A stretch of 64,000 nucleotides of DNA from an uncultured Litoreibacter sp. (GCA_947494435.1 CANLUY010000002.1:496001-560000), one strand, 5' to 3'; positions 27,566 to 37,632 are shown, counted from the stretch's first letter. Translations and numbers: made by a program. Notes: generated by a model not told the origin, from the letters alone.

Positions 27566-28652
27566 CCTCCATATGGAAGAGCAGACCAAGCGAGAGGAAG
27601 ATGCCAGCCAAGGGCGGAGCCCAAGCGGCGACGAAGATCGGGATTTGTCCATTCTGTCCAAGAACTTGCGCAAAGTTTCTCAAAAAGTAAACGGAGAAAC
27701 CAAGCAAGATCGCAAACAACACCATCAAGCCCGTGCGGCCAAACCGTGTATGCCGCATCGTGAACACCGCACCGATCAAAACCATCGCAGCCAACAAGGC
27801 TGGATTTGCCAGCTCCATCTGCATCCACACCCGGTGTTGCAGTGCGGAGAATCCGGCCCGTTCAAGCTGCTCGATAAACGCAGGCAACTGCCAGATCGGA
27901 ATGGCTTCTGGTGACCCGAAACTGTCACGAATTTGATCACGCGTCAGATCGGAAGGAACAGACAATGTGGCGAACACTTCTGAATCCTGTTCTGCGTTTT
28001 CAGTAGCGGAAAACGTCCAGCGCTTGGCAACGCTCAAGATCCATTCCCCCGGTTGCAGCACAGCCTGCTCTGCATCAATCCGGTAGGTCGCGGCGCCTGC
28101 GCGATCAAACCCGTAGAATGTCACACCGATAAACTGCGTCCCGTCCAGATTGGACCGGTTCGCACGGATCACGACCTGACCCCCATCACTGGCCTGACGC
28201 AACCACAACCCGTCATCACTGACGGAGGAGGTGTTCACATTGCCTGCATACCGCGCTGAGGCCAGTTCAAACTGTTTTGATGTCCCCGCAACTATGGGGT
28301 TCAACGCAGCCACACCCAAAGCGCCGAAAAGGTAAGCCGTTAAGACAGGGGCAAAAAGCGACCGGATTGCCGACCGCCCGGACGCACGGCTGACAACCAT
28401 TTCTGAGGTTCGCGCAAGACCAAGGAACAACATGATCGTCGCCAAAACTGTTAGAAGCGGCAGCATCCGGTACATCGTCGCTGGTGCTTTCAACAGCGCC
28501 AGCTCTCCAGCCTCCAACATGCCCACCGCATCACTGTCAAAGCGGCGCATTTGTTCGACCATATCAATCAGATAGACAATCCCGAAAAACACACCAAAAA
28601 CCAGCAGGAAAGACCGGATAAACCGCCGCGCGAAATACAGATCCAGCTTCAT
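27558..28652 (-). CDS. lptG: LPS export ABC transporter permease LptG
   Basis: 364 residues from the ATG at 28652 that overlaps the lptF stop as ATGA. Membrane helices flank a large periplasmic beta-jellyroll domain (about 130-270), the standard LptF/LptG plan. Start MKLDLYFARRFI is typical. With LptF and the ATPase LptB (not in the window) it lifts LPS from the inner membrane to LptC. Confidence 0.93.
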   Translation of the reverse strand: MKLDLYFARRFIRSFLLVFGVFFGIVYLIDMVEQMRRFDSDAVGMLEAGELALLKAPATMYRMLPLLTVLATIMLFLGLARTSEMVVSRASGRSAIRSLFAPVLTAYLFGALGVAALNPIVAGTSKQFELASARYAGNVNTSSVSDDGLWLRQASDGGQVVIRANRSNLDGTQFIGVTFYGFDRAGAATYRIDAEQAVLQPGEWILSVAKRWTFSATENAEQDSEVFATLSVPSDLTRDQIRDSFGSPEAIPIWQLPAFIEQLERAGFSALQHRVWMQMELANPALLAAMVLIGAVFTMRHTRFGRTGLMVLFAILLGFSVYFLRNFAQVLGQNGQIPIFVAAWAPPLAGIFLSLGLLFHMEDG

Positions 28653-29776
28653 GACGGCACCCCGACCGGCGTTGCCCGTCTGAATTTGCGAATTGAAGAC
28701 AACGCGATCAGCCCGACAGCCAAGACCAAGCCAAACAGGGGCGCAAGATAGGCCATGGCCCAAAGGCGCGCATCGCTGCGCCCGATCTCCTCAGACCAGT
28801 TGGCGATCAGCTGGACGAAAATGATCAACACAACAGCAATCACAACCTGCCGCCACACGCCAAAGCGCGAAAACCCTCCAACCATCAAGGCCGCAAACCC
28901 CATCAGAGGGACGACAATCGACAGCAACGACCGCGCGAACCGGTCATGCGCCTCATAAAGAAAATCCGGCAAGTCGCCGCGCGCTCCGTCCAAATCTCTT
29001 TGCGTCGGATTCAGCAGGACATTCGTTTGCAATTCACGCAAATCCCGTAAACCGGTGCTATCTTTTTTGATCAACGCGCCGATATCATAGGCAAAGTCCG
29101 TGAACTCGATGGTATTCAACCGCCCCGTTTCAGGCCGATAGGTTTGCGCAAGCCCGTCACGCATCACCAGACGTGGACCGGTCTCGCCCCGCACCAGCAA
29201 AGCTTTTTGCGCCGTGTAGGTAACAATGGCAGATGGGTCGCGTGTATCCTCCAGAAACAGCTCTTTCATTTCGCCCAGTTCCGTGATGTCGCGGATATAG
29301 ACCGAAATACCTGAGGCGGGATGCACGAATTGGCCCTCTTTCAAGAACCGCGCTGTGATGTCTTGAGAGATCTCCGCACTGCGCCCCGCAAGCTCCGTGC
29401 GCGCGGCAGGCACCAGAAGATGCGCAAGGATACCCACCAGAACGGCAACGATCATCCCGAAATAAAAAACCGCACGTCCAATCCGCAGGGTAGAGGCTCC
29501 GGCGGTCTGCAATACGACCATTTCACTTTCAGTGGTGAGGCGGTTCGTGACGTAAACCGTTGCCACAAAGGCCGAAATCGGCAGGACGATCAGGATCACA
29601 TAGGGCAGGGCCAGCATGGTGAATTCCAAGAACACCAAAGCCGTCTGTCCGTCACCGATCAGTTGATCAAACAACCGGATGGCACGATTGATCCAATAAA
29701 CGGAGACCAAAACGAGGGAAAAGAATCCAAACAAAAGCAGAAGCTGCGACAGCATATATCTGTCGAATCGTGCCAC
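28649..29776 (-). CDS. lptF: LPS export ABC transporter permease LptF
   Basis: 375 residues with N-terminal helices, a central periplasmic domain (about 130-265) and C-terminal helices. MARFDRYMLSQ at the start and RLTTESEMVVLQTAGAS (the coupling-helix region) are typical. It is the first gene of lptF-lptG-lptD-surA-pdxA-rsmA, and the 127-base gap to the divergent pepA must hold promoters for both. Confidence 0.93.
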   Translation of the reverse strand: MARFDRYMLSQLLLLFGFFSLVLVSVYWINRAIRLFDQLIGDGQTALVFLEFTMLALPYVILIVLPISAFVATVYVTNRLTTESEMVVLQTAGASTLRIGRAVFYFGMIVAVLVGILAHLLVPAARTELAGRSAEISQDITARFLKEGQFVHPASGISVYIRDITELGEMKELFLEDTRDPSAIVTYTAQKALLVRGETGPRLVMRDGLAQTYRPETGRLNTIEFTDFAYDIGALIKKDSTGLRDLRELQTNVLLNPTQRDLDGARGDLPDFLYEAHDRFARSLLSIVVPLMGFAALMVGGFSRFGVWRQVVIAVVLIIFVQLIANWSEEIGRSDARLWAMAYLAPLFGLVLAVGLIALSSIRKFRRATPVGVPS

Positions 29777-29903
29777 TTACTGCTCCTCACTCTTGTTTTG
29801 CCCATAACTTAACCGAATTGAGTGGTCCTCAAAAGGGCCTTCTGGTCTTCCACATCTTCGCGCGCTAGCTATAGGAAAACCACCCATTCAAAGGCACGTT
29901 CAA

Positions 29904-31376
29904 ATGACATCTCCGTTGACCCCCACTTTTGTTGCCACCGATATTGACCAGATCAAAGATGCGACCGGTATCCTTGCGATTTTTGTGCCTGAGGCTGGGA
30001 CGCTCGACGCAACAGCCCGTCGTGTGAACCGCCTGACCCGTGGTGCCGTCGCGCGCCTTGTTGAAAGTGACAGTTTTGAAAAGATGGCCGAGGGAAAAGC
30101 GTCGATGCTGGCCTATCCCGTCAATGTTGCAGCCGAAGGTGTTATCGTCGTCAAACTCTCCCGCCGCCCTGATATGGGCGTCGCGCGCAAAGCGGGGGCC
30201 ATGATTGCAAAGCTTGCTGATGGTAAGGAAACGCATGTCCTTTGCGGCAACCTGCGCCGCGCAGAAGAAGTGGCCCTTGGCCTTGCCCTGCGTGTCTATG
30301 ACTTCAACGACCACTTCACCAAAGACGCGACTGATCCCGGCGCGGTGACTTTCATGGTCAACGATCCCGACGCGGCCACAAAAGCGGCTGAGGCCAACGG
30401 CGCGATTGCCGACGGCGTCTTCTTCACCCGTGACCTCGTTAATGAGCCCGCCAACATCCTGACCACCACCGAATTCGCCAATCGCTTGGATGAACTAAGC
30501 AAACTCGGTCTCAAAGTCAAAATCCTCGAAGAAGATGAGCTGACCAAGCTCGGCATGGGCTCGCTCCTCTGTGTCGGCCAAGGCTCCGACAGCCCGTCGA
30601 AAGTCGTCGTTATGGAATGGATGGGCGGCGACAAGGCCGACCAACCTTTCGCACTGGTGGGCAAAGGCGTCGTCTTTGACACCGGCGGCATCTCTCTCAA
30701 ACCCGCAGGCGGCATGGAAGACATGACCATGGACATGGGCGGCGCGGGCGTTGTCGCCGGCGTCATGAAAACCTTGGCCACACGCAAAGCCAAAACCAAT
30801 GTGGTTGGCCTCGTGGGCCTCGTCGAGAACATGCCGTCGGGCAATGCCGTGCGCCCCGGCGACGTCGTCACCTCCATGAAAGGCGACACGATCGAGGTCA
30901 TCAACACCGACGCCGAAGGCCGCTTGGTCCTCGCCGACGTTCTCTGGTACGCGCAGGAAACCTACAACCCCATCGGCATGATCAACCTCGCTACGCTCAC
31001 AGGCGCGATCATCATCGGCTTGGGTCATGAAAACGCAGGCGTTTTCTCCAACAATGACGCGCTCGCCAATGCGTTCCTGAAAGCCGCCAACGCGGAAGAA
31101 GAGGGCGCATGGCGCATGCCCATGGGCAAAGCCTATGACGACCAGTTAAAATCCCGTGTGGCCGATATGAAAAACGTGGGCGGCCGCCCCGCAGGCTCGA
31201 TCACCGCCGCGCAATTCCTTGAGCGCTTCGTGAAGCCGGAGACACCTTGGTGCCACCTCGACATCGCTGGCGTCGCCTCACTGAAAACGGAAAGCGACTT
31301 CGCCCCTAAAGGCGCCACAGGCTGGGGCGTGCGTGCCCTCAACCGCCTGATCGCGGATAATTTCGAAGGCGAGTAA
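29904..31376 (+). CDS. pepA: Leucyl aminopeptidase (M17)
   Basis: 490 residues. M17 two-metal aminopeptidase removing N-terminal residues in the cytoplasm. The C-terminal catalytic domain has GKGVVFDTGGISLKPA, the metal-binding DMGGAG and the family signature NTDAEGRLVLAD. PepA also binds DNA in enterics, which I cannot judge here. It is divergent from lptF and is directly followed by holC with no gap, an order common in proteobacteria. Confidence 0.95.
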   Translation: MTSPLTPTFVATDIDQIKDATGILAIFVPEAGTLDATARRVNRLTRGAVARLVESDSFEKMAEGKASMLAYPVNVAAEGVIVVKLSRRPDMGVARKAGAMIAKLADGKETHVLCGNLRRAEEVALGLALRVYDFNDHFTKDATDPGAVTFMVNDPDAATKAAEANGAIADGVFFTRDLVNEPANILTTTEFANRLDELSKLGLKVKILEEDELTKLGMGSLLCVGQGSDSPSKVVVMEWMGGDKADQPFALVGKGVVFDTGGISLKPAGGMEDMTMDMGGAGVVAGVMKTLATRKAKTNVVGLVGLVENMPSGNAVRPGDVVTSMKGDTIEVINTDAEGRLVLADVLWYAQETYNPIGMINLATLTGAIIIGLGHENAGVFSNNDALANAFLKAANAEEEGAWRMPMGKAYDDQLKSRVADMKNVGGRPAGSITAAQFLERFVKPETPWCHLDIAGVASLKTESDFAPKGATGWGVRALNRLIADNFEGE

Positions 31377-31835
31377 GTGTCAGAGGTTTTCTTCTATCAC
31401 CTCACAACCCAGCCGCTTGAGCAGACCTTGCCCAAGCTGCTGGGCCTTGCGCGCAAAGCAGGCTGGCGCATCGCGATCCGTGGCAAAACGGCGGACCGCC
31501 TCGACTGGCTCGACGCCAAACTCTGGGAAGGCGGCGGCTTCCTGCCCCATGGCCGCGCAGGCGGCGAACATGACGCCGACCAGCCGATCCTACTGACCGA
31601 AGACACTGCAAAGAACACCCCCGATTGCCTGATCTCCGTCGACGGCGCTGACCTCACCCCCGACGAGGTGCCTGCCCTCAAACGGGCGATGATCCTTTTC
31701 GACGGCAACGATGGCGACGCAGTCGCCTTCGCGCGTACCCAATGGAAAGCCGTCACGGCCGCCGACATCCCCGCCAAATACTGGTCACAAGAAAACGGCC
31801 CGTGGGAAATGAAAGCGCAGCACCTGGCATCCTAG
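31377..31835 (+). CDS. holC: DNA polymerase III subunit chi
   Basis: 152 residues starting at a GTG that directly follows the pepA stop codon. Chi links the clamp loader (through psi) to single-strand binding protein. The family pattern FYHLTTQPLE at the N-terminus and the LDWLDAKLW helix with the following FLPHGRAG loop are clear. Pairing with pepA is a conserved arrangement. Confidence 0.93.
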   Translation: MSEVFFYHLTTQPLEQTLPKLLGLARKAGWRIAIRGKTADRLDWLDAKLWEGGGFLPHGRAGGEHDADQPILLTEDTAKNTPDCLISVDGADLTPDEVPALKRAMILFDGNDGDAVAFARTQWKAVTAADIPAKYWSQENGPWEMKAQHLAS

Positions 31836-31847
31836 ACAGCGCCCGTG

Positions 31848-34800
31848 CTACCGTGAAGCGCGTTTCTCACCCAGCATCAGCACAGCGGGTGTCACGACCA
31901 ATGTCAGCACCGTCGCGACCACCAGCCCACCCGCAATCGCTGAAGACAGCTCCGTCCACCACTGCGTCGACGGCGCACCGTAAACGATCTCCCGGGTGAA
32001 GAAGTTGAGGTTCAACCCAATCACCATCGGCATCAATCCAAGCGCTGTTGTTACGGAGGTCAGGATCACAGGCCGCAAACGCTGCGCGCCGGTCCGCAAA
32101 GCTGCCTCAAGCGGCGATTGACCGGATCGCTTCAGATCATTGTAGGTGTCGATCAGCACAATGTTGTTGTTCACCACGATCCCCGCCAAAGCGATGACCC
32201 CAATGCCCCCCATCACGATCCCGAAGGGACGGCCCGTCACAAGCAGCCCCAGAAGAACCCCCGCGATGGAAAAGATAATCGCGCTCATCACCACAAAGGC
32301 TTGGAAGAAGTTATTGAACTGCAAAACTAAAATCACAAACATCAAGAAAATCGCGGTGATAAACGCACCGACAAGAAAGATCATACTTTCCATTTGATCT
32401 TCCGCCTCACCTGCGAAGCTGAAATCGACCCCCTCGGGCAATTCGGTCTCCTCGAGTGCGGCCGTCAAAGCCACAACCTGATCGTTGACCAGAAAGCCCG
32501 GCGCCACGTTCGCCTCGATCGTCGTTACGCGCTTTTCGTCGATCCTGCGAATAACGCCGGTACGCTCAGACGGGGCAAAGGTCACAAAGTTGGAGATCGG
32601 CACAAGCCCGGAACTCGTCGGGACCCTCAAGCTGCCCAACTCTGCCAGCGACCTTTCCTCACGCGGAAACCGCACCCGAATATCGAGGGAGCCGTCAATG
32701 TCATCGGGCCTGTAATCGGCCACTGTAATGCCTTGTGTCAAAAGCTGCACCGCCTGACCGAGCAGGCTGACATCCGCCCCAAACCGCGCGGCCTCCGCAC
32801 GGTTCACAAGAATAGATACCTCCACACCCGGCACCGGGCGCGTATCGGTCACATCTGTAAACCCGCCCATCCGGTCCATAATATCGCGGATATCCTCAAC
32901 GGCCTCCGCTTGAGCGTCCGAATTGCGGGACGTGATCTTCAGGTTCACAGGCTTGCCCGCCGTAGGACCGCCGCTTTCGGTCTGCACCTGAACATCTATG
33001 CCTGCGATATCGGCGACATCCTTGCGAATATCAGTGCCAATCTCAGCGGCTGTCCGGCGCGTATCCCAAGGCGTCAGTTCAAGTTGCAGCGTGCCGATGG
33101 TTTCCTCATCGCCTTGACCCGCTGACATCATCGAACGTGCATAAATACTTGCAATCTCATCATAACCCAGCAGTCGGTCTTCAACGGCCCGAACTAGCGC
33201 ATCGCGCTCAAAGATCGAAAAATTATCGCGCGCGCGCACTTGGACTTGCATGAAATCCGGCTCGACGGAGGGGAAGAAACTGACCCCTTTGCCAAATTGC
33301 CCGTAAGCGCCAAAGCCACCCAACAGCAACGCGACAGCCAGCAAAAGCGTCGCCGCTGGCCGCAGGATCGCCCATTCCAGCACCCGCACATAAAGACCGG
33401 TGAACCCCTTGATGTCGCGGGGATCACCAAGTTCCGCCGCATGAAGCGCGGCCTTCGCTTTGGCCGTTTGCGGCTGACGCTTGCCAATCAAACCACCCAC
33501 CACGGGAATGAAAATCAGCGCCATGAATAGCGATGCAAACAAGGTCAGGATCACGGTGATCGGCAGGAATTTCATGAATTCCCCTACCATGCCTGTCCAG
33601 AACAACAGCGGGAAGAACACGCTCAGTGTCGTGGCTGTCGAGGCGATGATCGGCCATGCCATCCGTTTGGCTGCAAACGCATAGGCATCACGTGCCGAGG
33701 CACCTTCCTGCAATTTGCGATCTGCCAGTTCGGTTGTGACAATCGCCCCGTCCACCAGCATTCCCACGACCAGAATGAGCGAGAACAGAACCACGATGTT
33801 CATCGTGTAGCCCATCGACCAAAGCGCGATGACACCTGCAAGAAATGCACCGGGTATTGCCAGCCCCACAAGGATTGCGGACCGCAAACCCAAGGCCAGA
33901 ACGATCACGATCATCACCAGAATAACAGCGGCAATCACGTTGGCTTCCAAATCGCTCAGCATGTCTTTGACCTGCTTTGACTGATCCTGAAGATAGGTCA
34001 CCTCAACACTGTCGGGCCAGTCGACGCGCAACTCGTCTACAACGGCGCGCACCTCGGCGACGGTATCAATGATGTTGGCCCCGGACCGCTTTGTGACCTC
34101 CAGCGCAAGCGCCGGTTGCCCATTGATACGCGCGAAGGAGGAGGGGTCTTCAAAGGTCCGCCGGATCGTGGCGACATCCCCAAAGGTGACAACCGCATTG
34201 CCGCGCACCTTAACGGGCATCGCCATCACATCTTCCAGATCTTCAATCAGTCCCGGTACTTTCAGAACAATGCGTCCCGATCCGGTCTCAATCGCACCGG
34301 CAGCAATCAGGCGGTTGTTGCGTTGAATCTGTCCGATCAATTCGTCAAAGGACAGGTTGTAGGTCTGAAACACAGTCGGGTCGATCAAGACCTCAAGAAA
34401 CTCGAAGCGCTGACCGCCAATCTCAGCTTCCAATACGCCTTCAAGGCCTTCAATCTCTTCCTGCATATCTTCTGCAAGATCATTCAACGTCCGCTCCGGC
34501 ACGGGGCCAGAAATAATCGCCGTGATAATCGGAAACAGCGCTGTGTTGATCTCAGTGATGGTGATGTCGCGCGCATCTTCGGGCAGGTCGCTTTGCGCGC
34601 GGTCCGCTGCCTCGCGCACCTTGTCGAGCGCTTCGTCATTGTCGCCGCCCGGTGTGAATTCCAACTGAATACTGGCGAACCCCTCGGTCGCATCAGAATT
34701 CATACTGTCGAGCCCTTCGATTGAGCCAAACTCCGTTTCCATCGGCTCGAGCAACAACCGCTCCGCATCATCCGGGCTGATCCCGTCAAGGCCGGTCGAC

Positions 34801-34943
34801 ACATAGAACAGGGGCAGGGGCACCTCCGGGTTGGATTCCTTGGGGATGGAGACATAGGCAAACGCGCCCACCGCCAGCACCATGACCAAAGCCATGACCA
34901 CCACGCGGGAGCGCGAGAAAGCAGCGTTGATCAGGCCGTTCAT
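31848..34943 (-). CDS. RND efflux transporter permease
   Basis: 1031 residues of the AcrB/MexB superfamily (HAE1-like). Twelve membrane helices and two large periplasmic loops are apparent. The TM4 segment reads GMLVDGAIVTTELADR where classical drug pumps have VDNAIVVVE, so one of the usual intramembrane residues after the Asp differs. The second half carries LAGIVVNNNIVLID. No outer-membrane channel gene is nearby, so it probably uses a shared TolC. The start overlaps the adaptor gene stop as ATGA. Substrate is not predictable. Confidence 0.92.
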   Translation of the reverse strand: MNGLINAAFSRSRVVVMALVMVLAVGAFAYVSIPKESNPEVPLPLFYVSTGLDGISPDDAERLLLEPMETEFGSIEGLDSMNSDATEGFASIQLEFTPGGDNDEALDKVREAADRAQSDLPEDARDITITEINTALFPIITAIISGPVPERTLNDLAEDMQEEIEGLEGVLEAEIGGQRFEFLEVLIDPTVFQTYNLSFDELIGQIQRNNRLIAAGAIETGSGRIVLKVPGLIEDLEDVMAMPVKVRGNAVVTFGDVATIRRTFEDPSSFARINGQPALALEVTKRSGANIIDTVAEVRAVVDELRVDWPDSVEVTYLQDQSKQVKDMLSDLEANVIAAVILVMIVIVLALGLRSAILVGLAIPGAFLAGVIALWSMGYTMNIVVLFSLILVVGMLVDGAIVTTELADRKLQEGASARDAYAFAAKRMAWPIIASTATTLSVFFPLLFWTGMVGEFMKFLPITVILTLFASLFMALIFIPVVGGLIGKRQPQTAKAKAALHAAELGDPRDIKGFTGLYVRVLEWAILRPAATLLLAVALLLGGFGAYGQFGKGVSFFPSVEPDFMQVQVRARDNFSIFERDALVRAVEDRLLGYDEIASIYARSMMSAGQGDEETIGTLQLELTPWDTRRTAAEIGTDIRKDVADIAGIDVQVQTESGGPTAGKPVNLKITSRNSDAQAEAVEDIRDIMDRMGGFTDVTDTRPVPGVEVSILVNRAEAARFGADVSLLGQAVQLLTQGITVADYRPDDIDGSLDIRVRFPREERSLAELGSLRVPTSSGLVPISNFVTFAPSERTGVIRRIDEKRVTTIEANVAPGFLVNDQVVALTAALEETELPEGVDFSFAGEAEDQMESMIFLVGAFITAIFLMFVILVLQFNNFFQAFVVMSAIIFSIAGVLLGLLVTGRPFGIVMGGIGVIALAGIVVNNNIVLIDTYNDLKRSGQSPLEAALRTGAQRLRPVILTSVTTALGLMPMVIGLNLNFFTREIVYGAPSTQWWTELSSAIAGGLVVATVLTLVVTPAVLMLGEKRASR

Positions 34944-36181
34944 TCCGCAGCCTCTTCTGCCAAATCGCCCGCCGCATCCTTGACATCTTCACCTTGGCGC
35001 GGGGCGACGGTTTCGCCCGTGTTTACAAAGCCTTGCCCCACGGTGATGACATCGACCGCTTCCGGCAAGCCGGTGACCCATATCCCGTCAATCTGCGCTT
35101 TCACGACCTCAATCGGGAAGAACGCCACCACGTCGCCGTCATCAACGGTTTTCACACCCAACGCGCCCGAGGTATCCAGCGACACGATAGAGGGGGACAG
35201 GAAATGTGCTGTCACGTCTCCGGTCGGAATAATCACCTCTGCTGAGATGCCCGCAGGAATAGCGCCGTCTTCATTGGCAACTTCGATCTCGGCCAAAAAG
35301 GTGCGTGTTTCTGATGCCGCCGACGTGCCGACAAACGCCACCGTTCCATCTCGTTCCTCGCCGGTGATAAAGCGCACAGTCGCTGGCTGGCCCACCTTCA
35401 GGCGCGTCAGCGACTGTTGTGGCACCTGAATGGCGACGGTCAGCGGTGTGATATCGACCAGTCGTCCGACCTCAACCCCGGCTGAGACGAATTCACCCAC
35501 ATCCAAATCAAGGGTCTCGATACGGCCGGTGAATGGCGCGGTAATCGTCAGTGCCTCTGCGGCTTGCTCAACAGCAGTCACCTGCGCCTGTGCAGAGGCC
35601 AAGGCGGCGCGCGCTTGGACAACACGGTCCTGCGTGGCCACGCCCCGCGCCAGAAGTTGCTCTGCTATGTCAAACTCGCGCTGTGCCTGCGCAAGCGCTT
35701 CCGCCGCGCGTTTTGTCTCTGCATCATTCGTTGCTGGGTCAAGGCGCGCGATCACGTCACCCGCAGAGACATCTTGCCCCTTTTCGACCAAAACCTCTGC
35801 CACATCGCCCGAGGTTTCCGCCCGCAACAACGTATCCCTGTCTGGCAAAGCCTGACCTTCGGCCTGATAAAACTGTGTCACCTTTTCTGCCATTGACTGT
35901 GTGACAGCTACAGCAACCGGTTGAGGCGCCTCACGCGTGGCCGTGTCCTCCTCCTGCTCTGAAGGGAACAGAAATCCGCTACCCATCCAGCCCACAATTG
36001 CCACAACCAGTACCGCCGCAATCCAAGTCGACCGGGACGCGCCAGGATCATCTTCAAATTGCAAGTCTGTCCGCGTTTCCACGTCCTCAACACCGCCAGA
36101 TGACGCCACATCCGCAGGGCCACCCTCCCGCTGGGTCGCTTCAGTCTCGCTGGTGTCGGGGGAGCTGTTCTCTTCAGACAT
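34940..36181 (-). CDS. RND efflux periplasmic adaptor subunit
   Basis: 413 residues from ATG 36181; the longer frame from 36235 lacks support. The first 65 residues are acidic and cytoplasmic, then one anchor helix (about 70-90, WIAAVLVVAIVGWMG), a lipoyl/barrel-sandwich hybrid (about 130-275, with AETSGDVAEVLVEKGQDVSAGD given here by its start), an alpha-hairpin and C-terminal beta-barrel domains. It bridges the RND pump to an outer-membrane channel. The long acidic cytoplasmic N-terminus is unusual for a membrane-fusion protein. Confidence 0.88.
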   Translation of the reverse strand: MSEENSSPDTSETEATQREGGPADVASSGGVEDVETRTDLQFEDDPGASRSTWIAAVLVVAIVGWMGSGFLFPSEQEEDTATREAPQPVAVAVTQSMAEKVTQFYQAEGQALPDRDTLLRAETSGDVAEVLVEKGQDVSAGDVIARLDPATNDAETKRAAEALAQAQREFDIAEQLLARGVATQDRVVQARAALASAQAQVTAVEQAAEALTITAPFTGRIETLDLDVGEFVSAGVEVGRLVDITPLTVAIQVPQQSLTRLKVGQPATVRFITGEERDGTVAFVGTSAASETRTFLAEIEVANEDGAIPAGISAEVIIPTGDVTAHFLSPSIVSLDTSGALGVKTVDDGDVVAFFPIEVVKAQIDGIWVTGLPEAVDVITVGQGFVNTGETVAPRQGEDVKDAAGDLAEEAAE

Positions 36182-36637
36182 GATCTTAAATCCTTTGGAA
36201 CTTGAGGTGGGAGTTCCCCAAGTTAATTCTTTCACTTCAATCAGACCAACGCATCCAATCGTAACGTCAGCGGCAGGCCTGCAGGCCTAATGAAGCTCCT
36301 TGGCGCTAGAGGCGATATGACCTTTCGGACATGCTTATTCAACCATGGTCAATCTAACCAAGTACACAAACGCAAAAGCCCGCAGGCCGGTTCCCGCAAC
36401 GTGGAAAAGGGTCCGCTACGCGGATTTGGTCGTCTATGCGACGGGATACACCTCTCCCGACGCGATCCTTCTGGCAGAACGTCCGACGGGTCGCGTCCGC
36501 ATGATCGCAAACTGCGTGTTCTCCGTGTGCCTGCGGTTTCAAAAAGTCATCAACGAGAATGTGAAAAAATAGTCCAACTTTTATCTCATTATCCGATTAG
36601 TCTGACCACATCGGCGAATAAAACGACACACCGGACT
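36182..36637. other. Intergenic region, RND adaptor to SGNH hydrolase
   Basis: Divergent space of 456 bases. It holds the promoters of the two flanking genes, which I cannot place with confidence, and the apparent flavin monooxygenase relic listed separately. Confidence 0.5.
36345..36572 (+). pseudogene. Possible relic of a flavin-containing monooxygenase
   Basis: A 75-codon frame whose middle, YADLVVYATGYTSPDA, matches the conserved C-terminal ATGY motif of flavin-containing monooxygenases and related NAD(P)/FAD oxidoreductases. The rest of such a protein (Rossmann motifs, FxGxxxHxxxY) is absent on either side, and the residues after the motif are basic and unlike the family. It starts with an in-frame ATG without a clear ribosome site. 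I read it as a decayed fragment left after deletion. Chance similarity over one short motif is the main alternative. Confidence 0.4.
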
Positions 36638-37525
36638 ATGACTTGGACACTTAAACTCTGTGCAATTGTTGCGATGCTCACGACCTTCACTCCCGCAAAG
36701 GCTGAGGAGTTCGTGTCCCCAGATATTCTGATCCTTGGTGATAGCCAGATCTCCTTCGGGTCTGGCCCGTCCTTCCTGAAATTCTTCAGCGATATCAAAC
36801 ACCAATGCCATCCGACGCCCAAGCAAGAGAAATACCTCAAACATCTTGGGGAGATGAAGGTTGGGGTGATTGGCGTGCGCTCAACCTCAATTCACTCTTG
36901 GACCGCACGCAAAGGTCGCGCCAAGGGACGGGTATGCGACGTCGATCCGAAATGGAAGGTCAATGCGGGCTCCTATGGATACCTGAACCAGACCGGCAAT
37001 AAATACGTGCAAATCGGAAAAGGCGATCAATACCAGTTTTGCGCCCCCAATAAATCGCCATTTGAGGTCATGTTTCGCGAGGACTACTACGACCCGAAAC
37101 TCCTGCTTTTGTCTTTCCTTGGCAACTCGTCAAAACGTTGGGCGGAAAGCAAAGAAAAAGCTGCGGCAGATGTCGATATGCTGACCAAACAACTGCCCCC
37201 CGATTTGCCTTGCATCTTTATGACCACTGCACCGGCTTTCTCGAAGAAGATCGTGGATCGCCGTCTGAAAGCGCAAAAGAATATCATGGAAGCCTTCGCA
37301 GAAAAGGGACATCGCTGCACCTTTGTCGAAGGCGCGACACCGAAAACCGTGAAGGCCAATCAAGGCAATAAGCATTATTTCCGTCTGAACAAACGCGGGC
37401 GGGTCAAAGACCCGTACCATCCAAACGCCAAAGCGGCGGAGAATTTCTTTGCCTTGGAGATGGAACAGATCTGCGGCGCGATTTTCGAGCAGATTTCGAT
37501 GATCATGGAAAAGCCGGAGACTTAA
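36638..37525 (+). CDS. Exported SGNH/GDSL-hydrolase-like protein
   Basis: 295 residues from the ATG at 36638, which opens a signal peptide (WTLKLCAIVAMLTTF, cleaved near AKA-EE). The nucleophile motif is ILILGDSQISFGSG with the likely catalytic Ser at about residue 36, and the C-terminal DPYHPNAKAA carries the Asp-x-x-His pair. Four to six cysteines are spread through the chain. The open frame extends to 36290 but gives an unlike N-terminus crossing the relic region. The protein is probably a periplasmic esterase or acetylhydrolase acting on a glycan or lipid; the substrate is unknown. Confidence 0.75.
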   Translation: MTWTLKLCAIVAMLTTFTPAKAEEFVSPDILILGDSQISFGSGPSFLKFFSDIKHQCHPTPKQEKYLKHLGEMKVGVIGVRSTSIHSWTARKGRAKGRVCDVDPKWKVNAGSYGYLNQTGNKYVQIGKGDQYQFCAPNKSPFEVMFREDYYDPKLLLLSFLGNSSKRWAESKEKAAADVDMLTKQLPPDLPCIFMTTAPAFSKKIVDRRLKAQKNIMEAFAEKGHRCTFVEGATPKTVKANQGNKHYFRLNKRGRVKDPYHPNAKAAENFFALEMEQICGAIFEQISMIMEKPET

Positions 37526-37632
37526 ACCGCAACATAACCAGCTTGTGACCGGGCAGGGCGGTGACGTGATTTGCCTGCCGGTGTGCCTTGTCTCTAGAGT
37601 TTCAAAAGCGATTTCCCAAGATGAGGCTACCC

